Numbered from the stretch's first letter, positions 25,539-31,604 are shown. The stretch: DNA of 34,764 bases from a virus (IMGVR_UViG_3300021964_000238:1-34764), one strand, 5' to 3'. The notes: generated by a model from the letters alone, not told the origin. A program made the numbers and translations.

Positions 25539-25842
25539 TTTCTAGTTCCTTTGCTGCTTCTAGTAGTTCTTCGAAAGCATAGCTATCAGGCCATGCTCTG
25601 TCTGCTAAGTAGCCTTGTTCGTTTAAGACTATGATGGCTGTCCTCAAGTGTTCCTCTAGTAATAACGAGTCACGACTAGATTCCACGCTTTCTTCTATCA
25701 CTTCGGCTCTTACTAGTGCCTCTCTGATATCATCAGGCGTATCTGCTAGTATCCTATCGTACTCTTCCCAGTTCTCCTCATGTATAGCCTGAGTTATCCT
25801 GTTAAAGTAGAAGTGGTACATTCCAGGTGTTCTCTTAGTCAT
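25531..25842 (-). CDS. Acidic helical hypothetical protein, first gene after the repeat cluster
   Basis: 103 aa. Helical and acidic (EENWEEYDRILADTPDDIREAL). The leader between this gene and the one upstream carries three CTTAAAGG-type repeats and a 15-base near-palindrome, so its transcription or translation may be set there. AGAAAGGA precedes the ATG. Not recognised. Confidence 0.6.
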   Translation of the reverse strand: MTKRTPGMYHFYFNRITQAIHEENWEEYDRILADTPDDIREALVRAEVIEESVESSRDSLLLEEHLRTAIIVLNEQGYLADRAWPDSYAFEELLEAAKELENA

Positions 25843-25869
25843 TGTTTGTCCTTTCTTGACTATATGTTT

Positions 25870-25915
25870 CCTTTAAGTATCCTTTAAGGATAGATAATCT
25901 ACCCCCCTTTAAGGG
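25870..25915 (-). repeat. Three CTTAAAGG repeats with hairpins, promoter or operator candidate
   Basis: The 8-mer CCTTTAAG (minus strand CTTAAAGG) occurs at 25870-25877, 25881-25888 and 25906-25913. The middle copy is the centre of TATCCTTTAAGGATA (25878-25892), a 6-pair hairpin with a 3-base loop; the third is in CCCTTTAAGGG (25905-25915). The last differs from the motif before the large terminase gene by one base. It overlaps the stop of the 55-aa gene. May be promoter copies for one of the phage RNA polymerases, an operator, or in part ribosome-site sequence. Confidence 0.4.
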
Positions 25916-26076
25916 TGTTTTATAGGCGTTCCATAGAACACTAAGTAGTTTAGTTGTGCTTGTGTTGCATAAGTCTCAAACCTTCCTTCCTGTCTCATCT
26001 TATCAGCGAGTTCACTGCATTGTTCAAGACCTCTGCGAGTGTCTGCTTTGTCTCTGGCGTAATATAGTACCATCAT
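25909..26076 (-). CDS. 55-residue hypothetical protein
   Basis: Starts at 26076 overlapping the preceding stop as TAATG, with GGAG about 10 bases upstream. Basic N-terminal helix (YYARDKADTRRGLEQC) then a polar and aromatic end. Fills a gap that would otherwise be empty. Function unknown. Confidence 0.65.
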   Translation of the reverse strand: MMVLYYARDKADTRRGLEQCSELADKMRQEGRFETYATQAQLNYLVFYGTPIKHP

Positions 26077-26414
26077 TAGTCTAACTCCGCATTTGTTTCT
26101 ACGTCATATGGTCCTTGTTCTAGGGCGGTCTCTTCGGGGCTTAGTTCGAGTGTCACATAGACACGCTCTGTGTTTGACCAGTCTTCTTTATTGACATTTA
26201 GTGGACACTCTGTACGGTATCCGTCAATCCACACGAAGATGCTGTCTCCGAGTGCTTTGCAGGCATTGATGATGTCCTCATCGGTGTCATGTGCAAGGAT
26301 TATCTCGTCATAGTTGGTCTCCCAAACGTACCAGTGAGCGTGATTGAGAGTGCCTTGAAACTCGATATCCCAAGAGGCATCATAACAGTTCTTCATATCA
26401 AATGATAAGTTCAT
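26076..26414 (-). CDS. Hypothetical acidic protein, first gene after the 26.5-kb control region
   Basis: 112 aa from the ATG at 26414, placed by AGAAAGGAA about 9 bases upstream. Aromatic-rich (many Trp, Tyr) and acidic, predicted mostly beta strands (WYVWETNYDEIIL). It is the first gene downstream of the repeat-rich region with a candidate host-type promoter at 26607-26635, so it is probably made early. The aromatic, acidic character recalls small phage proteins that bind host targets, but nothing in the sequence proves it. Confidence 0.65.
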   Translation of the reverse strand: MNLSFDMKNCYDASWDIEFQGTLNHAHWYVWETNYDEIILAHDTDEDIINACKALGDSIFVWIDGYRTECPLNVNKEDWSNTERVYVTLELSPEETALEQGPYDVETNAELD

Positions 26415-26452
26415 TTTATAGTTCCTTTCTGTGACTATTTTGTTTATCACTC

Positions 26453-26634
26453 ATACACTCCCAGTACACCCACCGCCCAATTATTCCACGTAAACCTAGA
26501 GTGTACTTATAAGTAATACCAAAGTGGACCTAATTAGGACCAAAATGGTACTATCAGTGTACCCTGAGTGTACTTGCAGTGACTTTGAGGGGCGGTTAGA
26601 TAGGTAATTATACTAGTTGTTCTTATGAGTGTAT
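26453..26634 (-). repeat. Cluster of six GTGTA(C/T) iteron-like repeats
   Basis: Four copies on the plus strand start at 26501, 26557, 26568 and 26629, and two inverted copies lie at 26453-26458 and 26464-26469. Most share the wider form GAGTGTAYT. They surround a palindrome and a promoter candidate in a 294-base stretch without genes, and look like binding sites for a regulator or a replication initiator. There is no visible gene in this stretch. Confidence 0.55.
26517..26550. promoter_or_regulatory. Dyad-symmetric operator-like element
   Basis: Centre CCTAATTAGG (26529-26538) is a perfect palindrome. It is flanked by GGACC on each side as a direct repeat, by ACCAAAGTGG and ACCAAAATGG, and by outer arms TACCA and TGGTA (26517-26521, 26546-26550). 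The nested symmetry suggests a dimeric DNA-binding protein. It lies downstream of the promoter candidate at 26607-26635. Confidence 0.5.
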
Positions 26635-26635
26635 T
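26607..26635 (-). promoter_or_regulatory. Candidate host sigma-70-type promoter, leftward
   Basis: A perfect minus-strand -10 box TATAAT (26612-26607) is spaced 17 bases from AATACA (26635-26630), a weak -35. The start would fall near 26600, upstream of the repeats, the palindrome and the gene ending at 26076. The -35 overlaps one GTGTAT repeat, so the repeat-binding factor could control it. Confidence 0.4.
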
Positions 26636-26668
26636 GCGAGTAATACCCCTAGTATTACCCACGGTATT

Positions 26669-26694
26669 AAAAAGAGACCCCCTGAGGGATCTCT
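26669..26694 (-). terminator. Leftward intrinsic terminator
   Basis: On the minus strand AGAGA pairs with TCTCT and CCC with GGG across small bulges, followed by five T (plus-strand A run 26669-26673). It lies 14 bases after the 24-aa membrane peptide gene and ends the transcript upstream of the repeat-rich control region. Confidence 0.75.
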
Positions 26695-26707
26695 TCTTAG
26701 TTGTTGT

Positions 26708-26782
26708 TTATTGTCTAGTGTATGCTACTAGCCAGGATATCATGAGTATTATGAAAAGTAGAAGACCTAGCAATGTACCCAT
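26708..26782 (-). CDS. 24-residue membrane peptide
   Basis: Starts MGTLLGLLLFI and is one unbroken hydrophobic helix ending in a short polar tail with Arg (AYTRQ). GGAG lies 9 bases before the ATG, and the ATG overlaps the stop of the upstream gene as TAATG. The terminator follows directly. All three signals support a translated inner-membrane peptide, perhaps a regulator or inhibitor of a host membrane protein or an exclusion peptide. No family can be named at this length. Confidence 0.7.
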   Translation of the reverse strand: MGTLLGLLLFIILMISWLVAYTRQ

Positions 26783-27000
26783 TATTTACTTCTCCGTGCT
26801 TGTACACGATTAAGTGCTTCTTCTAGAATAGCACCTTCAATGGCATTGAACATAAAAGCAGTAGACACAGTAGCCCCATGATCACCTACAAAGTCATTGT
26901 ATTGACGCTCAGTGAAGTTCATAGACCACTCTTCAAATGCACTATCATATGCATCATCAAGTATTTCTACGAGGTTCTTGATTTCTTGTTCGATATTCAT
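26782..27000 (-). CDS. Small acidic hypothetical protein
   Basis: 72 aa from the ATG at 27000, with AGGAG 9 bases upstream; the frame is open above but without signal. Acidic helical N-terminus, aromatic middle (YNDFVGDHGATVS), basic end. It follows the 92-aa gene by 2 bases and is coupled to the membrane peptide by TAATG. Not recognised. Confidence 0.65.
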   Translation of the reverse strand: MNIEQEIKNLVEILDDAYDSAFEEWSMNFTERQYNDFVGDHGATVSTAFMFNAIEGAILEEALNRVQARRSK

Positions 27001-27002
27001 AG

Positions 27003-27281
27003 TTACGCTCCTGTTGTTTTGCGTGATTGTATTAAGTCTTCTTGAGCATGCCACTCATGGAGTATTTCTAGTGCTGCAGGTGACTCTCCAGGACCAGCAC
27101 ATTCTGCAAGGTAATCGATATACCCGTCACGGTATTTCTCTTCGACTTCACCTACGTAGATACCATTAGTAATGGCATCATCATAGATTCTGTATCTCCG
27201 ATCTTGTAGTTCTACTAATGCAGTCTGTACAAGCTCTTCGATTTGTCTGTTAGACATATCAGTGATATCTATGGTATTCAT
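27003..27281 (-). CDS. Small hypothetical protein
   Basis: 92 aa, AAAGGAAG before the ATG. Acidic, helical; begins MNTIDITDMSNRQIEEL. No Cys pairs or membrane segment except one Cys in the middle. It begins the three-gene unit that ends at the terminator 26669-26694. Not recognised. Confidence 0.65.
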   Translation of the reverse strand: MNTIDITDMSNRQIEELVQTALVELQDRRYRIYDDAITNGIYVGEVEEKYRDGYIDYLAECAGPGESPAALEILHEWHAQEDLIQSRKTTGA

Positions 27282-27337
27282 AGTACTTCCTTTCTTTTGG
27301 TTTGTCTCATCAGAGAGTAAGTAACCAACTTACCCTG

Positions 27338-27353
27338 ACGCCCCGAAGGGCGT
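27338..27353 (-). terminator. UUCG-loop hairpin after the second SSB gene
   Basis: Minus strand ACGCCC-TTCG-GGGCGT, six G/C-rich pairs closing a UUCG tetraloop, 5 bases after the SSB stop. No T run follows, so it may protect the mRNA end or stop transcription only weakly. Confidence 0.55.
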
Positions 27354-27358
27354 TTCGA

Positions 27359-27823
27359 CTAGAAGTCGTTTGCTGGAGCAGCTTGTGTGTTGCCCTCATT
27401 AACTACTAAATCGAAGTCTACAGTTGCTTCTGGATTGTATTCTTTCAGATCCATAACCTGAATTGCGATAAGAATAGTCTTGCGACCTGACTTACCAGCT
27501 ACATTCCAGTCGTAGCTATAGGCCATGACATTACCAATAGAACCGTTACCGATACCATCAGTCATATCATTCTTCTCAGAGTCTACAACACGGATCTTAT
27601 TCTTCTGTCCTTTACCATTCTTGGCTGGACGAGAAAGATTGATAGCAAAGTTACCATTAGGCAAAGGACGAACTTTACCATATGTAGCCATCTCTGCTAC
27701 CCGATCCTTACCGAACTCTAACTGAACATCGAACTGGTCTTTACCGAAAGGATTAACTTCCGACTTATAAACCTTAGCAAAGTTCAGAGTTACGTTGCGG
27801 ATAATTGTTGTTGAGTTTGACAT
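27359..27823 (-). CDS. Single-stranded DNA-binding protein, T7 gp2.5-like (copy 2)
   Basis: 154 aa, AGGAG before the ATG. Shares with the 163-aa SSB at 23482 the block D-G-x-x-I-G-N-G-S-x-G-N-V-M, the following Y-D-x-x-G-x-x-G segment, the KxYxP stretch, DFD and the Asp-Phe end. Its tail (NTQAAPANDF) is much less acidic than that of copy 1, and the first 60 residues diverge. Having its own leader and hairpin, it is likely expressed separately and more strongly, as SSBs are needed in bulk. It could be the main SSB, with copy 1 specialised, or the reverse. Confidence 0.8.
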   Translation of the reverse strand: MSNSTTIIRNVTLNFAKVYKSEVNPFGKDQFDVQLEFGKDRVAEMATYGKVRPLPNGNFAINLSRPAKNGKGQKNKIRVVDSEKNDMTDGIGNGSIGNVMAYSYDWNVAGKSGRKTILIAIQVMDLKEYNPEATVDFDLVVNEGNTQAAPANDF

Positions 27824-27889
27824 ATTAATCTCCTATAGTTATGTCATTATGAGATGACTCTTCAGATCGTGGTCTCTCACACCACAATG

Positions 27890-27919
27890 ACCTCTGGGCT
27901 GGGAGGAATACCCAGAGGT
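27890..27919 (-). other. Stem-loop between two leftward genes
   Basis: ACCTCTGGG (27890-27898) pairs with CCCAGAGGT (27911-27919), nine perfect pairs and a 12-base loop, right after the stop of the 62-aa gene. There is no T run on either strand, so processing or 3'-end protection is more likely than termination. Confidence 0.6.
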
Positions 27920-27925
27920 TTCGTC

Positions 27926-28114
27926 TTACAACGCTTTACCGTGATTGCTTTCCTTTAAGACAAGCTCACGAAATGCTAGTTGTTCTTTAGCTCTCTTAAT
28001 TGCAGCATCTGCTACCCATTTAGCAATCCGAGCGTTACGCTTTTCATGCTCTAATGAGTTAGCGATGTGTTCAGCTTCAATTGCTGCTGCTGATGTAAGA
28101 TTACCATACCACAT
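27926..28114 (-). CDS. Small Ala/Lys-rich helical protein
   Basis: 62 aa, AGGAG before the ATG. Nearly all helix, rich in Ala, Lys, Glu and Arg (NLTSAAAIEAEHIANSLEHE then a basic half). It lies alone between two hairpins, so it is probably a separate transcription or processing unit. No family recognised. Near its end the coding strand carries CTTAAAGGAAA, like the repeats at 25870. Confidence 0.65.
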   Translation of the reverse strand: MWYGNLTSAAAIEAEHIANSLEHEKRNARIAKWVADAAIKRAKEQLAFRELVLKESNHGKAL

Positions 28115-28145
28115 AATATATCTCCTGTTACTGTGGGTTTGTGTT

Positions 28146-28171
28146 AAAAAGAAAGCCCCGAAGGGCTTTCT
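28146..28171 (-). terminator. Leftward intrinsic terminator with UUCG loop
   Basis: Minus strand AGAAAGCCC-TTCG-GGGCTTTCT, nine perfect pairs with the very stable UUCG loop, then a run of T (plus-strand A 28146-28150). It begins directly at the stop of the 99-aa gene. Confidence 0.9.
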
Positions 28172-28471
28172 CTATAGCTCACCTTCAATAATGGATTGAA
28201 TATCCATCATGTTATCGTAAGCTTGTTGTATTTGATCAGCATACTCAGTACGAGGATCATCAAAGTCTTCATTCTTAGCAGCAGCCAATACTGCCTTAAT
28301 ATTAAAGTCATTGATAATATCGTGATAAGATGTCAAGAGAAGCTCAAGATATTTTATCTCAGCCTTGAGTGCCATGTTCTCTTTAAGTAGCTCTACGCCA
28401 CGCTTTTGAACATGAGTATACTCATACTCAGGAACCATGTTTTCCTCTTGGTTAAGAGTCGTTGTGTCCAT
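28172..28471 (-). CDS. Acidic coiled-coil hypothetical protein
   Basis: 99 aa, AAAGGAAA before the ATG. The middle (about residues 22-55) has a heptad pattern (KENMALKAEIKYLELLL) suggesting a coiled coil; the rest is acidic helix. It lies between two strong leftward terminators, so it is a nearly isolated unit near the start of the leftward block and probably expressed early. Not recognised. Confidence 0.7.
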   Translation of the reverse strand: MDTTTLNQEENMVPEYEYTHVQKRGVELLKENMALKAEIKYLELLLTSYHDIINDFNIKAVLAAAKNEDFDDPRTEYADQIQQAYDNMMDIQSIIEGEL

Positions 28472-28500
28472 ATAATTTCCTTTCTATATGGGTTTGTTTT

Positions 28501-28523
28501 AAAAAGAGACCCCTAAGGGTCTC
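28501..28523 (-). terminator. Leftward intrinsic terminator
   Basis: GAGACCC (28506-28512) pairs with GGGTCTC (28517-28523), seven perfect pairs and a 4-base loop; five A on the plus strand (28501-28505) give the minus-strand U tract. It stands 10 bases after the stop of the first leftward gene. Confidence 0.9.
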
Positions 28524-28533
28524 CTTTACTCCA

Positions 28534-28971
28534 TTAATGATGGAGGTTTTGTGCGTACTCGTCCCACTGTTCCTGAGTCCAAGTTTCTTGACCTAGACCT
28601 GGGCCAGTGTATCTATGATAGATTTCTCCATCATAGTAGACTTGTACTTTTGCTTCTAAACCTTCTTTAAGCTTTTCTATTCGATTAGCTCGTTCAGAAG
28701 CAGTAAGCCTTTGCGCCTCAATCGCAGACTCCTCTGCAGCGAAGAACTCTTCCTCTTCGTTTGAGTAAGGGCCAGTGTTCCAACCATGCGCATCTGCATA
28801 GTGTAACAATGTTTTAACACTTTGTTCTGGTGTGTATCCAGCATCTCTTTCGAGATAGAATAACACATCAATACAAGCGTGTTCACCCTTGCGGAGTGCT
28901 GCTTCAAAAGCCGCAGTAGCTTTACGAATGGCCAGTTCGTTTTCAAGTTCAGCCGTTGTCAAATGTTGCAT
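28534..28971 (-). CDS. Acidic hypothetical protein, first gene of the leftward block
   Basis: 145 aa from the ATG at 28971, set by a strong AAGGAGGG 7 bases upstream; the frame runs on to 29121, but that part covers the terminator and is not coding. Helical and acidic in the first 115 residues, then a tail with Tyr, Gly and Trp (YHRYTGPGLGQETWTQEQW). As the first leftward gene, behind a structured leader, it is likely one of the earliest proteins made; such proteins often block host functions, but no motif supports a particular one. Confidence 0.7.
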   Translation of the reverse strand: MQHLTTAELENELAIRKATAAFEAALRKGEHACIDVLFYLERDAGYTPEQSVKTLLHYADAHGWNTGPYSNEEEEFFAAEESAIEAQRLTASERANRIEKLKEGLEAKVQVYYDGEIYHRYTGPGLGQETWTQEQWDEYAQNLHH

Positions 28972-28990
28972 AGCAACCCTCCTTTTGACA

Positions 28991-29048
28991 GAGTCGGACA
29001 GGATTGTCCAGAACCTTAAAAAGAGGCCCGACTCCGAAGAGCCGAGCC
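28991..29048 (-). terminator. Leader terminator with alternative pairing in front of the leftward operon
   Basis: Minus strand GGCTCGGCTC-TTCG-GAGTCGGGCC (29048-29025), ten pairs including two G-T, with a UUCG loop and a T run (29022-29018). The 3' arm GAGTCGG can instead pair with CCGACTC 30 bases on (28997-28991), and GGACA-GGAT-TGTCC (28996-29009) forms another small hairpin. It lies upstream of the first leftward gene, so it either blocks transcription entering from the right or acts as an attenuator for a promoter between it and 29190. Confidence 0.7.
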
Positions 29049-29150
29049 AGTTGGGGAGGAAGGGGGGTACACAAAGAAAGGAAGGGTACCCAATACACCG
29101 CCACATCTTTTTCTCACACAAAGAAGAAGGGATTGTTAAACTTTATAAAA

Positions 29151-29167
29151 ACCCCCTTATAGGGAAA
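29151..29167 (+). promoter_or_regulatory. T7-like late promoter candidate before the large terminase gene
   Basis: ACCCCCTTATAGGGAAA. The TATAGGGA core matches the T7 promoter from -4 to +4, preceded by a C-rich recognition segment and an AT-rich stretch. It lies 23 bases before the terminase ATG and points at the rightward late genes. CCCT-TAT-AGGG also forms a small hairpin with a 3-base loop. The related sequence at 11609-11627 has the same orientation. Confidence 0.5.
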
Positions 29168-29189
29168 TTTTTAGAGGACACTAAAAATA

Positions 29190-30815
29190 ATGGATAATAG
29201 GACCAAATTGGAACTATTGAAGGAAAAAGCTAAACGAGACAAACGTCAAAAGTATATTGATGACTTCGAACTATTCGCAAAAGAACAGATTAGGATCATC
29301 ACAAAGAATGCTTCTCAAGGCTTTGTTCCTTTTGAGTTCAATGACGCTCAACGAGCAATTAATAAACAAATTGAAGAGCAACGGAAAAAGACTGGCAAGG
29401 TCAGAGCAATTGTATTGAAAGCTAGGCAACAGGGTATTTCAACCTATTGCGCTGGAAGAGTATTCTGGAAGACTTTTTATACACCTTACACAAGATCTGT
29501 CGTCATGGCGCATGACAGTGCGACATCTGACGCTCTCTTTAATATGAGTCGTAATATTATTGATAACATGGAAGAAGCTCCCACGCTTCAAAAGTCAAAC
29601 GCTAAGGAGATTTTGTTTGAACATAACAAGTCGGGCTATAGGCTATATACCGCAGGTGCGAAAGAAGCAGGACGAGGCACTACGCCAACAATCGCTCACC
29701 TTTCAGAAGTTGGTTTCTGGCAGTTTGATGAGCAGATACTCGCAGGTTTATTCCAAGGAATCAGTCAAGAAGAAGGAACAGAAGTGATACTGGAGAGTAC
29801 CGCCAATGGAGCCAGTGGAGAGTTTTACAGGCTCTACCAAGGTGCTATGAGAGGTGAAAATGAGTATATTCCAATCTTTTTACCTTGGTTTATTACCCAA
29901 GAGTATCGCAGACCTGCACCTGAAGGGTTTGAAAAGACAGAAGAAGAAGACGAACTAGTAGAAAAATATAAGTTAGATGACGATCAGTTATACTGGAGAA
30001 GGCTTAAAATAGCCGAAAGTGGTGAAAATAAGTTTAAGCAAGAGTACCCAGCTACACCAAAAGAAGCCTTTAGGGTTTCTGGTAATAGTGTATTTGATCA
30101 AGAGGCTATTGCTAACTACGAAGTACAAGCACCAAGTTATACAAGAGTGTTTGATGAGATAAGTAGTTACTTCGAAGATAATAGAGAGGGGCATCTGGAA
30201 ATATGGACACCTCCTAGTTTTTCGGAAAGATTTATAATAGGTGCTGATGTAGCACTAGGCGTAGGTCAAGACCACAGTGCAGCTGTAGTGTTTAACACAA
30301 ACAGAGAAGTATGTGCTTTGTTCAGAGACAATCATGTAGACCCAAGTATGTTTGGGGATATGTTATTCTACTTAGGTAGATACTATAATAATGCATTACT
30401 AGCAGTAGAAAGCAACAGTCTAGGTATCGCTACCCTAAACAGACTCAAACAGATGAACTATGTCAATCTATATTATCAGACTAAGTCGGCAAACCTTTCA
30501 AACGAAGAAGGTAGCAAGCCAGGTTTTAGAACTACTGTTTCTACTAAACCTATGATTATTGGCAACCTAAAACGAGCCATTGAAGACTATGATATAGATA
30601 TTAGGTCTGATATTATTCTATCAGAACTCAAGACATATGTAGCAAATGAGAACGGAGCGACTAACGCCCTTCCAGGAAACTACGATGATACTGTTATTGC
30701 ACTAGCAATTGCATTAGAAGCTTATAGAACACATCAACATAGACTAACAGATGACACTGTTTCGTGGAAAGATAAAGTTGGTCAGATTATGGAGGATAAT
30801 ACACAATGGCTGTAA
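29190..30815 (+). CDS. terL: Terminase large subunit
   Basis: 541 aa. ATPase half: variant Walker A KARQQGIST (77-85), Walker B PTIAHLSE (166-173, E173), coupling motif LESTANG (201-207). Nuclease half: GADVALG (D353), VESN (E407), GNYDD (D499/D500), the RNase-H-fold metal acids. It pumps DNA into the prohead through the portal and cuts it. AGAGGA lies about 11 bases before the ATG. It opens the rightward late block and overlaps the next gene by 10 bases. Confidence 0.96.
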   Translation: MDNRTKLELLKEKAKRDKRQKYIDDFELFAKEQIRIITKNASQGFVPFEFNDAQRAINKQIEEQRKKTGKVRAIVLKARQQGISTYCAGRVFWKTFYTPYTRSVVMAHDSATSDALFNMSRNIIDNMEEAPTLQKSNAKEILFEHNKSGYRLYTAGAKEAGRGTTPTIAHLSEVGFWQFDEQILAGLFQGISQEEGTEVILESTANGASGEFYRLYQGAMRGENEYIPIFLPWFITQEYRRPAPEGFEKTEEEDELVEKYKLDDDQLYWRRLKIAESGENKFKQEYPATPKEAFRVSGNSVFDQEAIANYEVQAPSYTRVFDEISSYFEDNREGHLEIWTPPSFSERFIIGADVALGVGQDHSAAVVFNTNREVCALFRDNHVDPSMFGDMLFYLGRYYNNALLAVESNSLGIATLNRLKQMNYVNLYYQTKSANLSNEEGSKPGFRTTVSTKPMIIGNLKRAIEDYDIDIRSDIILSELKTYVANENGATNALPGNYDDTVIALAIALEAYRTHQHRLTDDTVSWKDKVGQIMEDNTQWL

Positions 30816-31180
30816 GTAAACATCCAGGGTCAGAAAACCTTAAAAGTATTACTTCTACCGAAATGGCTAATGAGTATCGTCTTAGAGGTCTTGAGGTTAG
30901 AAGAAAGAATAAAGAAAAACGTGAGCTTGCTAAGCAAACTATTGTTGCTATGAAAGAGCTTGGTGATGAAGCCCCAGATGCTATGGCGGCTCTTAACTAT
31001 GTCTTAGTACAGGCTATGGAAGAAAACGACACTGAACAGATTGTAAAGGTTGCTTCTATACTAGCTGAATACCAAGCACCAAAGCTTTCTCGTCAAGACG
31101 TTACACAAACAAACCTTGATGCAGCAGACTTGTCAGACGAAGAATTAGAGGAAGAGCTACAAAAGCTCACTCTTCAGTAA
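30806..31180 (+). CDS. Probable terminase small subunit
   Basis: 124 aa. Basic N-terminal half, then helices, and an acidic C-terminus (ADLSDEELEEELQKL). Small terminase subunits have this arrangement: a DNA-binding basic start, an oligomerising helical centre and an acidic end that touches the large subunit. It overlaps the large terminase by 10 bases. The order, small after large, is unusual for T7-like phages, where the small subunit gene comes first. Assigned by context and composition, not by a catalytic motif. Confidence 0.5.
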   Translation: MAVSKHPGSENLKSITSTEMANEYRLRGLEVRRKNKEKRELAKQTIVAMKELGDEAPDAMAALNYVLVQAMEENDTEQIVKVASILAEYQAPKLSRQDVTQTNLDAADLSDEELEEELQKLTLQ

Positions 31181-31231
31181 AACACCCCAAAAGCGTCATT
31201 CGTGCAAAGGAAAGCTATTTGGCAGGTGTCA

Positions 31232-31390
31232 GGCCGAGGTTTAAAGGTTTGTAGGAATATCCCAAGTTGGGCCTATTGTAATTCCAGACCTCGCCCATCA
31301 AAGAATGAGAGAGGTTTGCGATAGCAAGCTATCTCACCTTATCTACCGTTGTCCTCGCCTAGTCAGGGCTGCTAGGGGTAGAGAAAGCCC
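31232..31390 (+). ncRNA. Candidate structured RNA beside the terminase genes
   Basis: The 229 bases between the small-terminase stop and the next ATG have no convincing gene, and by hand count 31201-31380 has 88 G or C in 180, well above its neighbours. Three nested domains pair without conflict. (1) 31232-31240 with 31288-31295 (one bulge), enclosing 31254-31258 with 31281-31285 and a CCCA/TGGG hairpin at 31261-31271. (2) 31306-31310 with 31332-31336, enclosing 31314-31319 with 31324-31329 around a GATA loop. (3) 31342-31347 with 31377-31382, stacked on 31358-31362 with 31372-31376. The loop GGGCT (31366-31370) can pair with AGCCC (31386-31390), a pseudoknot. It matches no class I know. Confidence 0.6.
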
Positions 31391-31409
31391 ATTACTCTAG
31401 GAGAGGAAA

Positions 31410-31604
31410 ATGAGAAAAGGACCATTGGCAAAAAAGAAAAGTACTGTAAATAGTTCAGGTAACTACACTAAGCCAGGACTTAGAAAATCTATCTATGAGC
31501 GTATTCTTGCAGGATCTAAAGGCGGTAAACCTGGACAGATCAGTGCTAGAAAAATGCAGATGGTTGCTAAAGAATACAAAGCTAAAGGTGGAGGCTACAA
31601 ATAA
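31410..31604 (+). CDS. Small basic conserved phage protein
   Basis: 64 aa, AGGAGAGG before the ATG. Lys/Arg-rich; the pattern NYTKPGLRKSIYERI then GSKGGKPGQISARKMQMVAKEYKAKGGGY is of a type I recognise from many aquatic phages near head genes, without known function. The charge suggests nucleic-acid binding. Its stop overlaps the next ATG (TAATG). The structured RNA lies directly upstream and a small CTCT/AGAG hairpin can hide its ribosome site. Confidence 0.75.
   Translation: MRKGPLAKKKSTVNSSGNYTKPGLRKSIYERILAGSKGGKPGQISARKMQMVAKEYKAKGGGYK

Noticed and set aside
25861-25925. CRISPR-like array from the three CCTTTAAG repeats
   Set aside because: Repeats are 8 bases with unequal gaps of 3 and 17 bases; no array structure or cas genes.
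28972-29120. Extension of the first leftward gene to 29121 (50 more codons)
   Set aside because: This part covers a strong terminator hairpin, is rich in Pro, Cys and Trp unlike the rest, and the ATG at 28971 has an ideal ribosome site.
29151-29172. CCCTTATAGGG followed by T run as an intrinsic terminator
   Set aside because: The stem is only four pairs and sits right before the terminase gene; the T7-like TATAGGGA reading fits the place better.
31182-31251. Short open frames right after the small terminase stop, suggesting a frameshifted extension
   Set aside because: Two frames are open for about 20 codons only, neither resembles terminase sequence, no slippery site is seen, and the bases are better explained by RNA pairing.
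31200-31400. tRNA, tmRNA, group I intron or hammerhead ribozyme
   Set aside because: No T-arm GGTTCRA, no anticodon arm, no CTGATGA/GAAA core and no intron P/Q/R/S elements could be found.
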